DNA of 64,000 nucleotides. Source: an uncultured Clostridia bacterium. Its GTDB lineage: Bacteria > Bacillota > Clostridia > Christensenellales > CAG-917. The translations under genes and the position numbers were made by a program. The stretch's first letter is position 1; each line of letters begins with the position of its first letter. Location of the stretch: positions 62,001 through 126,000 of the forward strand of contig CANQNQ010000002.1 in assembly GCA_947625225.1 (NCBI GenBank). Direction: 5' to 3'. Below, one piece after another: positions 54,419 to 63,228 of this stretch. The notes under the pieces are model-generated. The model did no database searches. It was not told the origin of the DNA and saw only the letters and a list, made by a program, of their open reading frames with translations.

Positions 54419-56170
54419 ATGAAACGCGAATTTTCAATGCGCAGTGTTCACACACTGTTCAAACTTGACCTCCGCTCGCGCTTTGGCTCCGCGCAGAAGC
54501 TGAGCGTGAGGCAGAGGATATTGCAGATATTCAACTACCTGCTGTACATTGTGGTATACGGCATACTTGTCGCGGGCATGTATTTCTTGGGTCAGATATT
54601 TGTCATGCGCTCCGGCCTTGACGTGGAGTATCTGGTGATAGTGACCACCGCGACCATGTTGCTTGCGACCATTGTGGCGACAAGCACGGTGATAAAAAAC
54701 CTGTATCAAAGCGGCGACAACGAGATGCTGTTGCGCTTCCCGGTGAGCGGACAGGAGATATTGGTGTCAAAATCCATATATTGCTTTTTGCACAACCTTA
54801 TCGTGTGCCTGCTTATAATGCTGCCGATGTACATCACCTACGGCGTGGTGATGCAGGCGACGGCTACGGACTATGTGGCGTACGTCATCATAGTGCTGCT
54901 CAGTTCCTTCCTGCCGTTTTTCATCGCCAACATAATCGCGGTGCCGGTCATGAAGATAATCAACGCGGTCAAAAACAAGTTTGTGTTGGTGCTGATATTC
55001 ACCATAATCATTGTGTGCGTGGTGTTCATCGTGTACCTGGTGCTGCTGGGCAACGTGTTGACCTACATGAAGGACAACAACCAGAGCGTATTTTCGGGCG
55101 CGATGGTGGCAAGATACAGACAGTTTGCCAACAACGCCTATCCCTTCAAGTGGTATGCGGAGTTTGTGCATTTCTTCTCGGTGATGTGCAACGAGCGCGC
55201 AAAGGATTGCGCCAGCGCGACTGTGGTAAACCAGGCGGCGGCTCAGATGGGTCTGCGCTTCCTGTACATCACGGCAATCAACCTTGTGCTTGGCGCGGTG
55301 GCTGCGATAATCACAAGCCACGAGTACTATAAGACCATCCTGTACGGCATCGAGACGCAAAAGGCTTCCTTCAAGAAGAAGATGAAGGACAAGAAGCGCA
55401 GCGTCTCCCACGCGCTGTTCAAGCGCGAGTTCAGCCTGATACTGAGGAGCTTCAACTACTCCTTCCAATATCTCGCCATGGCATGCGCGGCGCCGGTGAT
55501 GGTGTTCTTCTGCAACCGCTTGGCGGCTACGATGGGCACGGAGAGCGTCGGCGCGGACATCATGCCCGGACTTACGCTGATGGTCATCATCATATTCATC
55601 ACCATCACGGTGTCCTTTGCCTCCACGTGCATATCAAGGGAGGGCGATTGCTTCTACCATACCAAGATAATCCCCGTCAGTTTCACCAAGCAGGTGGTCA
55701 TCAAGTTCTGCCTGTACGCGGTGGTGGCTACGATATCGGTGGCTCTGTGCTGCCTGCTGTCCGGTCTGTATTACACGTCGGAGGAGGGCGGCAAGGTGCT
55801 CAGCGCGGTGGATGTCGGCGCGATATTCGGCATATCCGAGCTGCTTGTGCTCAGCCTCACCAGCCTCAGCATAATTTCGGACATCAAGTCGCCCACCTTC
55901 AACGTGTCGGGCGACGGCGAGCTGGTCAGCGCCAACAAGAACGTCGCGCTGGCAATGGTGGTCGGCATAGTTGTGGCGATCGCGTACGGCCTGTTCGCGA
56001 TGATATTCAACTTCCTGCCGCTGACAATAGGTTCGGTAAGCATATCTACTCCGGGGCATATGGAAAACATATATCTGATACTTGCCGCGCTGTCGGGCGC
56101 ATTGCTGATAGGCAGCGTGTCGGGTCTGTTCATCAACCTCAACAAGAGGTACCTGAACATAGTTCCGTAA
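54419..56170 (+). CDS. Large ABC-2-type permease partner of the zinc-ribbon ATPase
   Basis: A 583-residue membrane protein with roughly 12-14 helices in two halves (28-330 and 345-580), joined by a basic cytosolic segment KKKMKDKKRSVSHALFKREF. This doubled layout is typical of Bacillota ABC exporters of the putative-ABC-exporter family, whose substrates are largely unknown. ATG 54419 is chosen over GTG 54413 because GAGAGGTG lies at a normal distance. It is followed 22 bases later by the first giant surface protein, so all four genes probably share one transcript. Confidence 0.85.
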   Translation: MKREFSMRSVHTLFKLDLRSRFGSAQKLSVRQRILQIFNYLLYIVVYGILVAGMYFLGQIFVMRSGLDVEYLVIVTTATMLLATIVATSTVIKNLYQSGDNEMLLRFPVSGQEILVSKSIYCFLHNLIVCLLIMLPMYITYGVVMQATATDYVAYVIIVLLSSFLPFFIANIIAVPVMKIINAVKNKFVLVLIFTIIIVCVVFIVYLVLLGNVLTYMKDNNQSVFSGAMVARYRQFANNAYPFKWYAEFVHFFSVMCNERAKDCASATVVNQAAAQMGLRFLYITAINLVLGAVAAIITSHEYYKTILYGIETQKASFKKKMKDKKRSVSHALFKREFSLILRSFNYSFQYLAMACAAPVMVFFCNRLAATMGTESVGADIMPGLTLMVIIIFITITVSFASTCISREGDCFYHTKIIPVSFTKQVVIKFCLYAVVATISVALCCLLSGLYYTSEEGGKVLSAVDVGAIFGISELLVLSLTSLSIISDIKSPTFNVSGDGELVSANKNVALAMVVGIVVAIAYGLFAMIFNFLPLTIGSVSISTPGHMENIYLILAALSGALLIGSVSGLFINLNKRYLNIVP

Positions 56171-56192
56171 GGAGCAAGGAGAATCTTAAACA

Positions 56193-59100
56193 ATGAAAAA
56201 AGTAATGGTGGGTATTTTGGTACTCATTCCCGTCATAATACTGTTGGTAATGGCGGCGGTGTCCACCATTGTATCGGTGCAGGCATGGATCGCCGTCGAC
56301 GACCTTCTTGTGACCTATCGCGGCACGAACGAGGCGGCGGATATGCTTGTCATCGACTACGAAGGCCCGCAAAAGGAATTTGACCTTGGCGACTACGTGG
56401 ATCTTACCGTGCTTCCCACAAGAGCAAATATGTATACGCTGGAATGGAGCATCGTCGGAGACGTGCAGTGCACGGATCTGGCTTATGCCGCGCGTTACCA
56501 GCAATATCTCGACAGTCTTGAAAATCACGAGGAAGACATCGTCCCCGTGGAGCCCGTCGTCACCTTCCTCTCTCCCATAGGCGAGGACGGTCTGTCGGGC
56601 AGCAACGGCAAACTGAAGGTCAACAGTTTCTGCCGCTTCACCGTCATGGTCAGGGCTGAGAGCGTGTCGCGCACATTCTCCGTGTCCTTCGAGGGGCATG
56701 TGCCAAACGCCATAATGCTTACGGGCGCAAAGGATTCCCTTGGCGTGGGCGAAAGCATGAGGCTGAATGTCACCTACGACCCGCTTGGCAGCGTAGTCAA
56801 CAACACAAGCTGGACAAGCAGCGATCCGTCCGTCGCGACTGTCGACGCCAACGGCACCCTGACTGCGATATCGGAGGGCAGCGCGGAAATTACAGTGAGC
56901 ACTTTGCGCGATGACGACAAGGTGGTGACCTCCAACAAATTTGCGATAACCGTGTTCGCTTCCGTAAGCAAATACGGCGACAGGCTGACCACATCCAAGC
57001 GCACGGTTTCTCCCGAAGAGCTGGGCCTGAACGTGGAGGATCTGCTGATGGAGCAGTCCGACGGCGTAACTTTGGACGGCGACGGCAAGCTGGTGTTTAC
57101 CGGCGAAAACGCAACTTTGAAAACCTCAAAAGGCGACTTGAACATCGACTTCTGCGATGAGGACGCCATAGAGATAGACAACGCGGCAAACTACGATCTG
57201 GACAGCGGATACGTGTTGGAAGTGGGTCCGCTGAAGCTGGATCTGGGCGTGCGTTGGCAGGACAGACTTAAGAGCGGCGCGCCCGCAGGCGTCGTGTGGA
57301 CGTCAAGCAATCCGCACATCGCAAGCGTGGACCAAAACGGCGTAGTAACGCCGCTTGGCAACGGCGTTGTCACGATAAGCGCGCAGCTTTCGGCAGGCGC
57401 CTCTGCGGCAGCAGATCGACCCACCGTACGGGGGGGGGTATCGGAAAGCATAGCGAGCATAAGGCTGAACGTTCAGCAGAAGCTGGACAGCGTGCTGCTC
57501 AGGACGGACGACGCCTCTTTGCAGGTGGGGCTTGCAAGAGAGACCGTGTTCGCCTCCGAAAAATTTGCGGACTTTGCGGCGGGCAATACGCAGCGCGTGC
57601 CCAACAGCGCGGACATCCTCGTCAGAGGGGAGCCCAAGAGGGCGGATTACGCTACGGATAGCGATCATGCCGAGGCGGTAAAGGCGTTTTACAACTCCTT
57701 CAACTTCGAGGTGATAGAGGGCGGACAGTTTGCCGCATTCTCGGACATCGCGACCCCCAACAGGCTGTACTTCGACAGCGCGGCGCTCGAGGGCAAGGGC
57801 AAGCAGACGCTCACGATCAAGGTCACCGCAAAGTTCCCCAAGTACGAGACGGAAGAGGCGCTGAAGATGACCACCGCATATGTGCACATCAGGTGCGTAT
57901 ACGGTGTGGAGGCGCAAAACTACGAGCAAGTGAAGGCTGCAACCGTCATACAGAGAGAGTACTCCGAGCGCGAGGGCAACTTCCTGCCCGAAAAGCTGGT
58001 GTTTGAGTCCGCGCCCAATCCCAAGGACAACAAGACTGTCAAGGTGTACGACGGCGTCGAGATAATCAACAACTACGCAATATGCCTTGTGGGCGACGTC
58101 GTGTATCCCGAAGGTATGGTGATACAGTACGACGACCTCATCTACCTGTTCGGCGACTTTTACGGCAACGGACACATGGTCTGGAGTCAAGCCACGCTGT
58201 CAGATGGATTGACAAGCTGTTATTGGGACGCCAACCTGCTCACAATGGGCAGAGGCGGACTGATGATAAGCAACGCCACTGTGCGCGCTCACGTGTTGCA
58301 GGACGGCACCCTTACAGAGGACAACGTCGATTATATCAAGATCAGCGGTATCAATATAGAAACCTACGGCGACGGGTCGGCGCACAACGAGGGGTATAAG
58401 CACCTCAACAACGACCGCATAGAGTTCTGCATATTGGAAAACGCGCACACCGCCATACGTCCGGTCAACGCCAGCTATACGGTGGACGGCAGCATACTGC
58501 GCAACTGCACCTCATGCGCCATATACAACTCCGAGGGCGTGGAGGATCACAGCGACGCAATATATCTGCTGCATGTCGAAGCGACCCTCAACAACCTCAT
58601 CGCGTCCAACAATATGGGCACGTCGTTCGGATTCTCCTATCAAAGAGTTACTTTGAAGAACGACCAGTCTCCCAGATTCGGCGCGACCAAGCAAGAGAGC
58701 GAGCAGTGGTATCAGGAGAACGTTGCGGACAAAGGTTACACGGGCAAGATAAAGCAGACGGGCTTTCTTGATATATACAATTGGATGAACGTCAACGGCG
58801 CCAAGCTGATAAGGACGGGCATGTCCGAAGTGGACAACGTCATTGCCACGCTGGGCGGCGATATGCTTAAATACTGCGACGCGTTTGATGACGCGAGGTA
58901 TATGTATAACGATGATTATTACTACCACCTCGGCTTCTTCGTAAGCGGCATAAGCACGGGACAGGGCATCTTTGACGAGGCGATATACCTTGAGACTACG
59001 TTTGAGGACAACCGCTTCATATGCAAGTACGCCCGCGACCTGGTGGATGAAAACGGCGAACCGCGCGTTCCGTCCGGCTCGCAATATGCGGGCGCAAGGG

Positions 59101-59228
59101 TGGCGGCGAGGCTGCTGGGCAACATGTCCATATGGCTGTACGGCTACAACAATCAATCCACGCTGACGCCGGCGTCATCTTACACGGTAAACGCCAAGCT
59201 GATAAACCATCTGCACGGCGAAGAGTAA
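56193..59228 (+). CDS. Giant anchored surface protein with Ig-like (BIG_2) and beta-helix-like domains, paralogue 1
   Basis: A 1011-residue protein. An uncleaved N-terminal helix (about 4-30) is followed by an extracellular region starting QAWIAVDD. BIG_2 modules are seen at about 175-255 (TSWTSSDPSVATVDANGTLTAISEGSAEITV) and 350-430 (VVWTSSNPHIASVDQNGVVTPLGNGVVTISA). After a linker, residues about 570-880 resemble a right-handed beta-helix (NDRIEFCILENAHTAI, YTVDGSILRNCTSCAIYNS). Nine G at 57430-57438 are read as Arg-Gly-Gly-Val (about 413-416) in an insertion absent from paralogue 2; slippage would stop translation. The ATG has AAGGAGAA upstream. It follows the ABC genes in one unit; the link with transport is inference. 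Confidence 0.85.
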   Translation: MKKVMVGILVLIPVIILLVMAAVSTIVSVQAWIAVDDLLVTYRGTNEAADMLVIDYEGPQKEFDLGDYVDLTVLPTRANMYTLEWSIVGDVQCTDLAYAARYQQYLDSLENHEEDIVPVEPVVTFLSPIGEDGLSGSNGKLKVNSFCRFTVMVRAESVSRTFSVSFEGHVPNAIMLTGAKDSLGVGESMRLNVTYDPLGSVVNNTSWTSSDPSVATVDANGTLTAISEGSAEITVSTLRDDDKVVTSNKFAITVFASVSKYGDRLTTSKRTVSPEELGLNVEDLLMEQSDGVTLDGDGKLVFTGENATLKTSKGDLNIDFCDEDAIEIDNAANYDLDSGYVLEVGPLKLDLGVRWQDRLKSGAPAGVVWTSSNPHIASVDQNGVVTPLGNGVVTISAQLSAGASAAADRPTVRGGVSESIASIRLNVQQKLDSVLLRTDDASLQVGLARETVFASEKFADFAAGNTQRVPNSADILVRGEPKRADYATDSDHAEAVKAFYNSFNFEVIEGGQFAAFSDIATPNRLYFDSAALEGKGKQTLTIKVTAKFPKYETEEALKMTTAYVHIRCVYGVEAQNYEQVKAATVIQREYSEREGNFLPEKLVFESAPNPKDNKTVKVYDGVEIINNYAICLVGDVVYPEGMVIQYDDLIYLFGDFYGNGHMVWSQATLSDGLTSCYWDANLLTMGRGGLMISNATVRAHVLQDGTLTEDNVDYIKISGINIETYGDGSAHNEGYKHLNNDRIEFCILENAHTAIRPVNASYTVDGSILRNCTSCAIYNSEGVEDHSDAIYLLHVEATLNNLIASNNMGTSFGFSYQRVTLKNDQSPRFGATKQESEQWYQENVADKGYTGKIKQTGFLDIYNWMNVNGAKLIRTGMSEVDNVIATLGGDMLKYCDAFDDARYMYNDDYYYHLGFFVSGISTGQGIFDEAIYLETTFEDNRFICKYARDLVDENGEPRVPSGSQYAGARVAARLLGNMSIWLYGYNNQSTLTPASSYTVNAKLINHLHGEE
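57430..57438. repeat. Poly-G tract of nine within surface protein 1
   Basis: Nine G inside the reading frame, flanked by AC and TA exactly like the kinase tract at 26250. The frame is intact here. Confidence 0.9.
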
Positions 59229-59281
59229 AAACATAACCCAAAATACTTGCGTTTATAATCAACCAGATTCGGGAGTTAGCT

Positions 59282-62257
59282 ATGAAAAAAGTTATGATAG
59301 GGATATTGATCATCATACCCATCGTGATCGTGCTTGTGGTGGCGGCTGTCTCGCAGATAGTCTCCATGCAGGCATGGATCGCAGTCGATGATTTTTCCAT
59401 AAAGGCAAAGGGCAGCGAAGAGCCGTTTGAAAGGCTGGATATCAAGTGGTCGGAAGGCGAGATACTGGATATAACCGAATATATCGACATCGATATAATG
59501 CCCACAAGGGCAAACGCTTACACCATTCAGTACACCGTCGTGGGCGACGTGGAATACTTCAATCACGGCTATGAGCAGGCGTATATCGACTACATAAACG
59601 GCGATAGCGACGCCTATACGGAGCCGGGAGCATACGCCATCGTCGATAGCGGCGAGGCAAACGTCAACAACGTCAACACTACGGGCAAATTCAAGATAAA
59701 CACCGTCTGCGCGTTCAGCGTGGGCGTCGTTATCGAGCATTTGCAAAAGACCATCTGGGTGCAGGCTACGGGCGAAGTGCCCGACAAGGCGGAGCTGAAT
59801 GTGCTTAAGGGCGATACCGAGCTGACTGTGGGCGAAAGCGCCATATTGGAGGCTTCCTACGATCCGCCCATCAACGACGCAAAGAGGACTCAGTGGATAA
59901 GCAGCGATCCCTCCGTCGCCACTGTTGATGGCGGCGTGGTCAAGGCATTGGCGCCGGGCACGGCGGATATAACCGTGTACTCCTACTTCGAGGACTCCGA
60001 GGGCGAGGAGCACAACGTCATGAGCGAACCGCTTACCATCACCGTAAAGGCGGGCGCAAGCGCCAAATTCGGCAACAGCCTCACCACCAGCAGAAACTCC
60101 GTCACGCTTGAGGAGTTGGGCATAAGCGCCGCCGACATAGATATCGCGGGCAGCGAAGGCGTGCAGATAGAGGGCAACACCGTCACGTTTACCGCACAAA
60201 CCGCCACATTAAAGACCTCAAACGGCACGCTCAACGTCGAGAAGTGCGAGCAGGAGGACATCGCCATATCCGGCGCGGAGCTTTACGGCTACGACGAGGA
60301 TAGCGAGAGGAACTACGTGCTGGGCATCGATGAGGAGCCGCTTAAACTCTCCGTTGTGTGGAGGGATCAGCTGAAGGCCGACAGTCCCGCGCAGCTTGTG
60401 TGGCAGTCCGACAACGAGCAGGTCGCCACAGTCAACGGCGACGGCATTGTCACAACGGTAGGCAGCGGAATTGTCACCATCTCCGCCAAAATAGCAAGCG
60501 CGGCGCGCGCCGCGGACAGCGTGGCTTCCGTCAGACTCAACGTGCGCAAAAAGGTGAGCGTGTTGCTGCTCAAGACCACCGAGGCAAGCCTCGCTATAGG
60601 TCTTGCAAGGGAGACCGTGTTTGCCACCAACAAGTACAACGACGCTATGGAAGTGGTGGAAAACACCGTCGCCGTCGAGTTGATGGATGCACCCGCGGAC
60701 GCCGCAGGACAGCAGAAATTTTATGAGGATTACGCATTCTCCGTGATAGATGGCGGCGAGTACGCCTACTTCGAGGACGGCAGCAATGTGATGCACTTTA
60801 CAAACAAGGATGGCGTGTACGCGCTGGAGGGCAAGGAGAAACAGATCATCACCGTGGAAGTGCGCGCTAAGTATCCCAAATCCTACCTTTACACCCGCGA
60901 TTACGTCAAGACGGTGAAGCTGAGCGTTGTGTACGGCATAAGCGTGGTCAACATAGACCAGCTGCGCGCCGCGGCGAACGCACAGGACGAATATATGCGC
61001 CGCGAGGGCAACTTCATCCCCGAAAGCACGGAGCTTATCGCTTCCCTCAACGGCAACAACTACTACATCAAACACGCCGAAACAAGCAGCGCCCAATTGG
61101 CGATAGTGCTGGACGCGGACTGCGCATTCAAGGTGGGCGAGACGCACAGCGCCAACCCCATAAACAACTTTAAGGGCGACGTGTACGGCAACTCACATAT
61201 GATAAGCTCCACCACCGCCAACTGCAACTGGAGTTACGGCATGATAGGCGTAGGCACCAGCGGCGTCACGCTAAGCAACGTTATCATCAGATCCAACGAG
61301 GTGCCCGAGGACGGCGTCATCGACGCTGAGGAAGCGATAACTTTCGGCGGCACGCCGCTATGGTTTGGCGTAACGCGCAACAGTGACGACAAGCAACCCA
61401 TCCACATGACCGACAACAGGGTAGAGTATACCATTGTGGAAAACGGCGGTTTCGGCATACGTTGTTACAACTCCGACACCACCTTTGACGGCTGTGTGAT
61501 GCGCAACACAAAGAGCAGCGGCGTGTACTGCCCGCAACACATCGTCAATCCCGTCGACCCCACCGACTCCAGTAAGAGAATATTTACCGAAGGCTACGTG
61601 CAGTACAATCATATTGAGATGCACAACGTGACGTCTTCAAACATGTTGGGCTTCTTTGGCAACTGCAACTACGAGGAAGTGACGTGGATATACGACGAGG
61701 CGGCAAAGGACGGACACTACAACCGCTTCTACGAGGACGACGCGCGCAACGCGGAGTTTTACGTGCAGAACTTTGTGGACAAGGGCTACGGCTATCAGTT
61801 TGACCAGACGGGATTCCTGAACATCTACAACTGGCAGAACGCCGCCAACGCGAGACTCATAGAGCTGCAGAAAGAGGAATACAACCAGATGATCCAGACG
61901 CTGATCGAGCCCATCCTCAAAGGCAACGATTTCTTCAAAGACGTGCTGTATGAGTACAACGACGAGATATGGTTCCACATGGGCTTCTTTGTCAGCGGCA
62001 TAATGATGAGGGGCAACCTGTTCATCTACGAGGAGCCGACCTATCCCACGATGAACATGGAGGACAAGAGCTTCTACTCGCTGTACGCCAAAGAGTTGGT
62101 GCCCAGAAAGGGACTTGGACTCACTTCCGTCGCGGAGCAGTTGATATCCAGTCTGGAGTTCAGGATATACGGCTACGACGGCACGTCAAAGCTGACGCCC
62201 GCCTCGACCTACACCCTCGACTACGACTTCATCAACAGCCTGCACAGCGAAGGCTGA
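59282..62257 (+). CDS. Giant anchored surface protein, paralogue 2
   Basis: A 991-residue tandem paralogue of the preceding gene with the same order. An N-terminal helix MKKVMIGILIIIPIVIVLVV leads to QAWIAVDD, an identical PTRAN-AYTIQYTVVGDVE segment, BIG_2 modules at about 170-260 (ISSDPSVATVDGG, TADITVYS) and 350-425 (VWQSDNEQVATVNGDGIVTTV), then a beta-helix-like region (about 620-760: VTLSNVIIRSN, NRVEYTIVENGGFGIRCYNSDTTFDGCVMRN) and a conserved C-terminus (FHMGFFVSGI, LTPASTYTLDYDFINSLH). It has no poly-G tract. GGGAG lies 7 bases before the ATG; the gap to the upstream gene is 53 bases. A terminator follows. Confidence 0.85.
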   Translation: MKKVMIGILIIIPIVIVLVVAAVSQIVSMQAWIAVDDFSIKAKGSEEPFERLDIKWSEGEILDITEYIDIDIMPTRANAYTIQYTVVGDVEYFNHGYEQAYIDYINGDSDAYTEPGAYAIVDSGEANVNNVNTTGKFKINTVCAFSVGVVIEHLQKTIWVQATGEVPDKAELNVLKGDTELTVGESAILEASYDPPINDAKRTQWISSDPSVATVDGGVVKALAPGTADITVYSYFEDSEGEEHNVMSEPLTITVKAGASAKFGNSLTTSRNSVTLEELGISAADIDIAGSEGVQIEGNTVTFTAQTATLKTSNGTLNVEKCEQEDIAISGAELYGYDEDSERNYVLGIDEEPLKLSVVWRDQLKADSPAQLVWQSDNEQVATVNGDGIVTTVGSGIVTISAKIASAARAADSVASVRLNVRKKVSVLLLKTTEASLAIGLARETVFATNKYNDAMEVVENTVAVELMDAPADAAGQQKFYEDYAFSVIDGGEYAYFEDGSNVMHFTNKDGVYALEGKEKQIITVEVRAKYPKSYLYTRDYVKTVKLSVVYGISVVNIDQLRAAANAQDEYMRREGNFIPESTELIASLNGNNYYIKHAETSSAQLAIVLDADCAFKVGETHSANPINNFKGDVYGNSHMISSTTANCNWSYGMIGVGTSGVTLSNVIIRSNEVPEDGVIDAEEAITFGGTPLWFGVTRNSDDKQPIHMTDNRVEYTIVENGGFGIRCYNSDTTFDGCVMRNTKSSGVYCPQHIVNPVDPTDSSKRIFTEGYVQYNHIEMHNVTSSNMLGFFGNCNYEEVTWIYDEAAKDGHYNRFYEDDARNAEFYVQNFVDKGYGYQFDQTGFLNIYNWQNAANARLIELQKEEYNQMIQTLIEPILKGNDFFKDVLYEYNDEIWFHMGFFVSGIMMRGNLFIYEEPTYPTMNMEDKSFYSLYAKELVPRKGLGLTSVAEQLISSLEFRIYGYDGTSKLTPASTYTLDYDFINSLHSEG

Positions 62258-62276
62258 GCAAACAAAAGTAATTTTT

Positions 62277-62312
62277 GCCCGTCGTGAGCAATTGCGGCGG
62301 GTATTTTTTTTA
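62277..62312 (+). terminator. Terminator of the ABC/surface protein unit
   Basis: CCCGTCG (62278-62284) pairs with CGGCGGG around 62295-62301, followed by TA and eight T. Confidence 0.85.
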
Positions 62313-62316
62313 TATG

Positions 62317-62345
62317 TTGAAAATGCGGCGGCGAGATGTTATAAT
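62317..62345 (+). promoter_or_regulatory. Promoter for the patatin gene
   Basis: TTGAAA (62317-62322), 17 bases, TATAAT (62340-62345), 49 bases before the ATG. Confidence 0.78.
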
Positions 62346-62394
62346 TATATAAATACAACGATTTACGGATAGCTTTACCGTACGGAGGATAAAT

Positions 62395-63207
62395 ATGGGC
62401 GATCTGGGACTTGTCCTGGAAGGAGGAGGCGTCAAGGGCGCGTTCGAGGCGGGCGTGCTTAAAACGCTGGACGACAACGGCATACGCTTTGCGGGCGTGA
62501 CGGGCACGTCCATCGGCGCGGTCAACGGCGCGCTGTACGCGCAGGGCGGCGTGGAGGATATGCTTAATATGTGGAGGCATATAACCACAGGCTCCATACT
62601 CAATTTTGACGACGAGGTGCTCTTGCAACTCAAAAATCACGACCTCACGCTTGACACAATAGTGTACGTGGGCAAAAAAGTGCTGAAATTGCGCACACTG
62701 TTAAAGCAGTCCGGGCAGAAGGCGGAGAGGTTTTTGAGGCAGTTTGTGGACGAGGACAAGCTGAGGAACAGCGGCGTAATGTACGGGCTTGTCACCTACA
62801 ACCTCAGCAACTTCAAACCCATCGAGACCATGAGCGAGGATATCGAGGAAGGGCGCCTTGTGGACTTCATCGTTGCAAGCGCAACTTATCCGCTGTTTCC
62901 GCCAAAGGTCATCGAGGGCAAACGCTATATAGACGGCGGCGTGTACGACAACATGCCCATCGGCTTGCTCGCCTCGCGCGGATTTGATCGCATAGTCACC
63001 GTGCGCACCAACCTTCCCGACAAGCACGGGCGCAGGGCGGACAAAATATCCCACGACGGCGCGGAGGTGTTCTACATACTTCCGCCTGAGCCGCTTGGCC
63101 CCGCAATGGCGTTTTCATCAGACAACGCGCGGCGCATGTACGGCCTTGGGATCGAGGCGGCACGGCGCGCGCTGGACGAGGGACTTGAGCAGTTCATTTT
63201 GCAATAA
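62395..63207 (+). CDS. Patatin-like phospholipase/acyl hydrolase
   Basis: A 270-residue lipid hydrolase. The oxyanion motif EGGGVKG lies at 9-15, nucleophile S39 is in GTSIG, and catalytic D180 is in YIDGGVYDN, so the Ser-Asp dyad is complete. There is no signal peptide, so it acts in the cytosol or at the inner membrane face, on phospholipids or related esters. RssA-like bacterial relatives are of similar length (about 300). GGAGG lies 7 bases before the ATG, and it has its own promoter. polA follows after 21 bases and may be co-transcribed. Confidence 0.93.
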   Translation: MGDLGLVLEGGGVKGAFEAGVLKTLDDNGIRFAGVTGTSIGAVNGALYAQGGVEDMLNMWRHITTGSILNFDDEVLLQLKNHDLTLDTIVYVGKKVLKLRTLLKQSGQKAERFLRQFVDEDKLRNSGVMYGLVTYNLSNFKPIETMSEDIEEGRLVDFIVASATYPLFPPKVIEGKRYIDGGVYDNMPIGLLASRGFDRIVTVRTNLPDKHGRRADKISHDGAEVFYILPPEPLGPAMAFSSDNARRMYGLGIEAARRALDEGLEQFILQ

Positions 63208-63228
63208 AACAACTTTATACGGTGGTTT

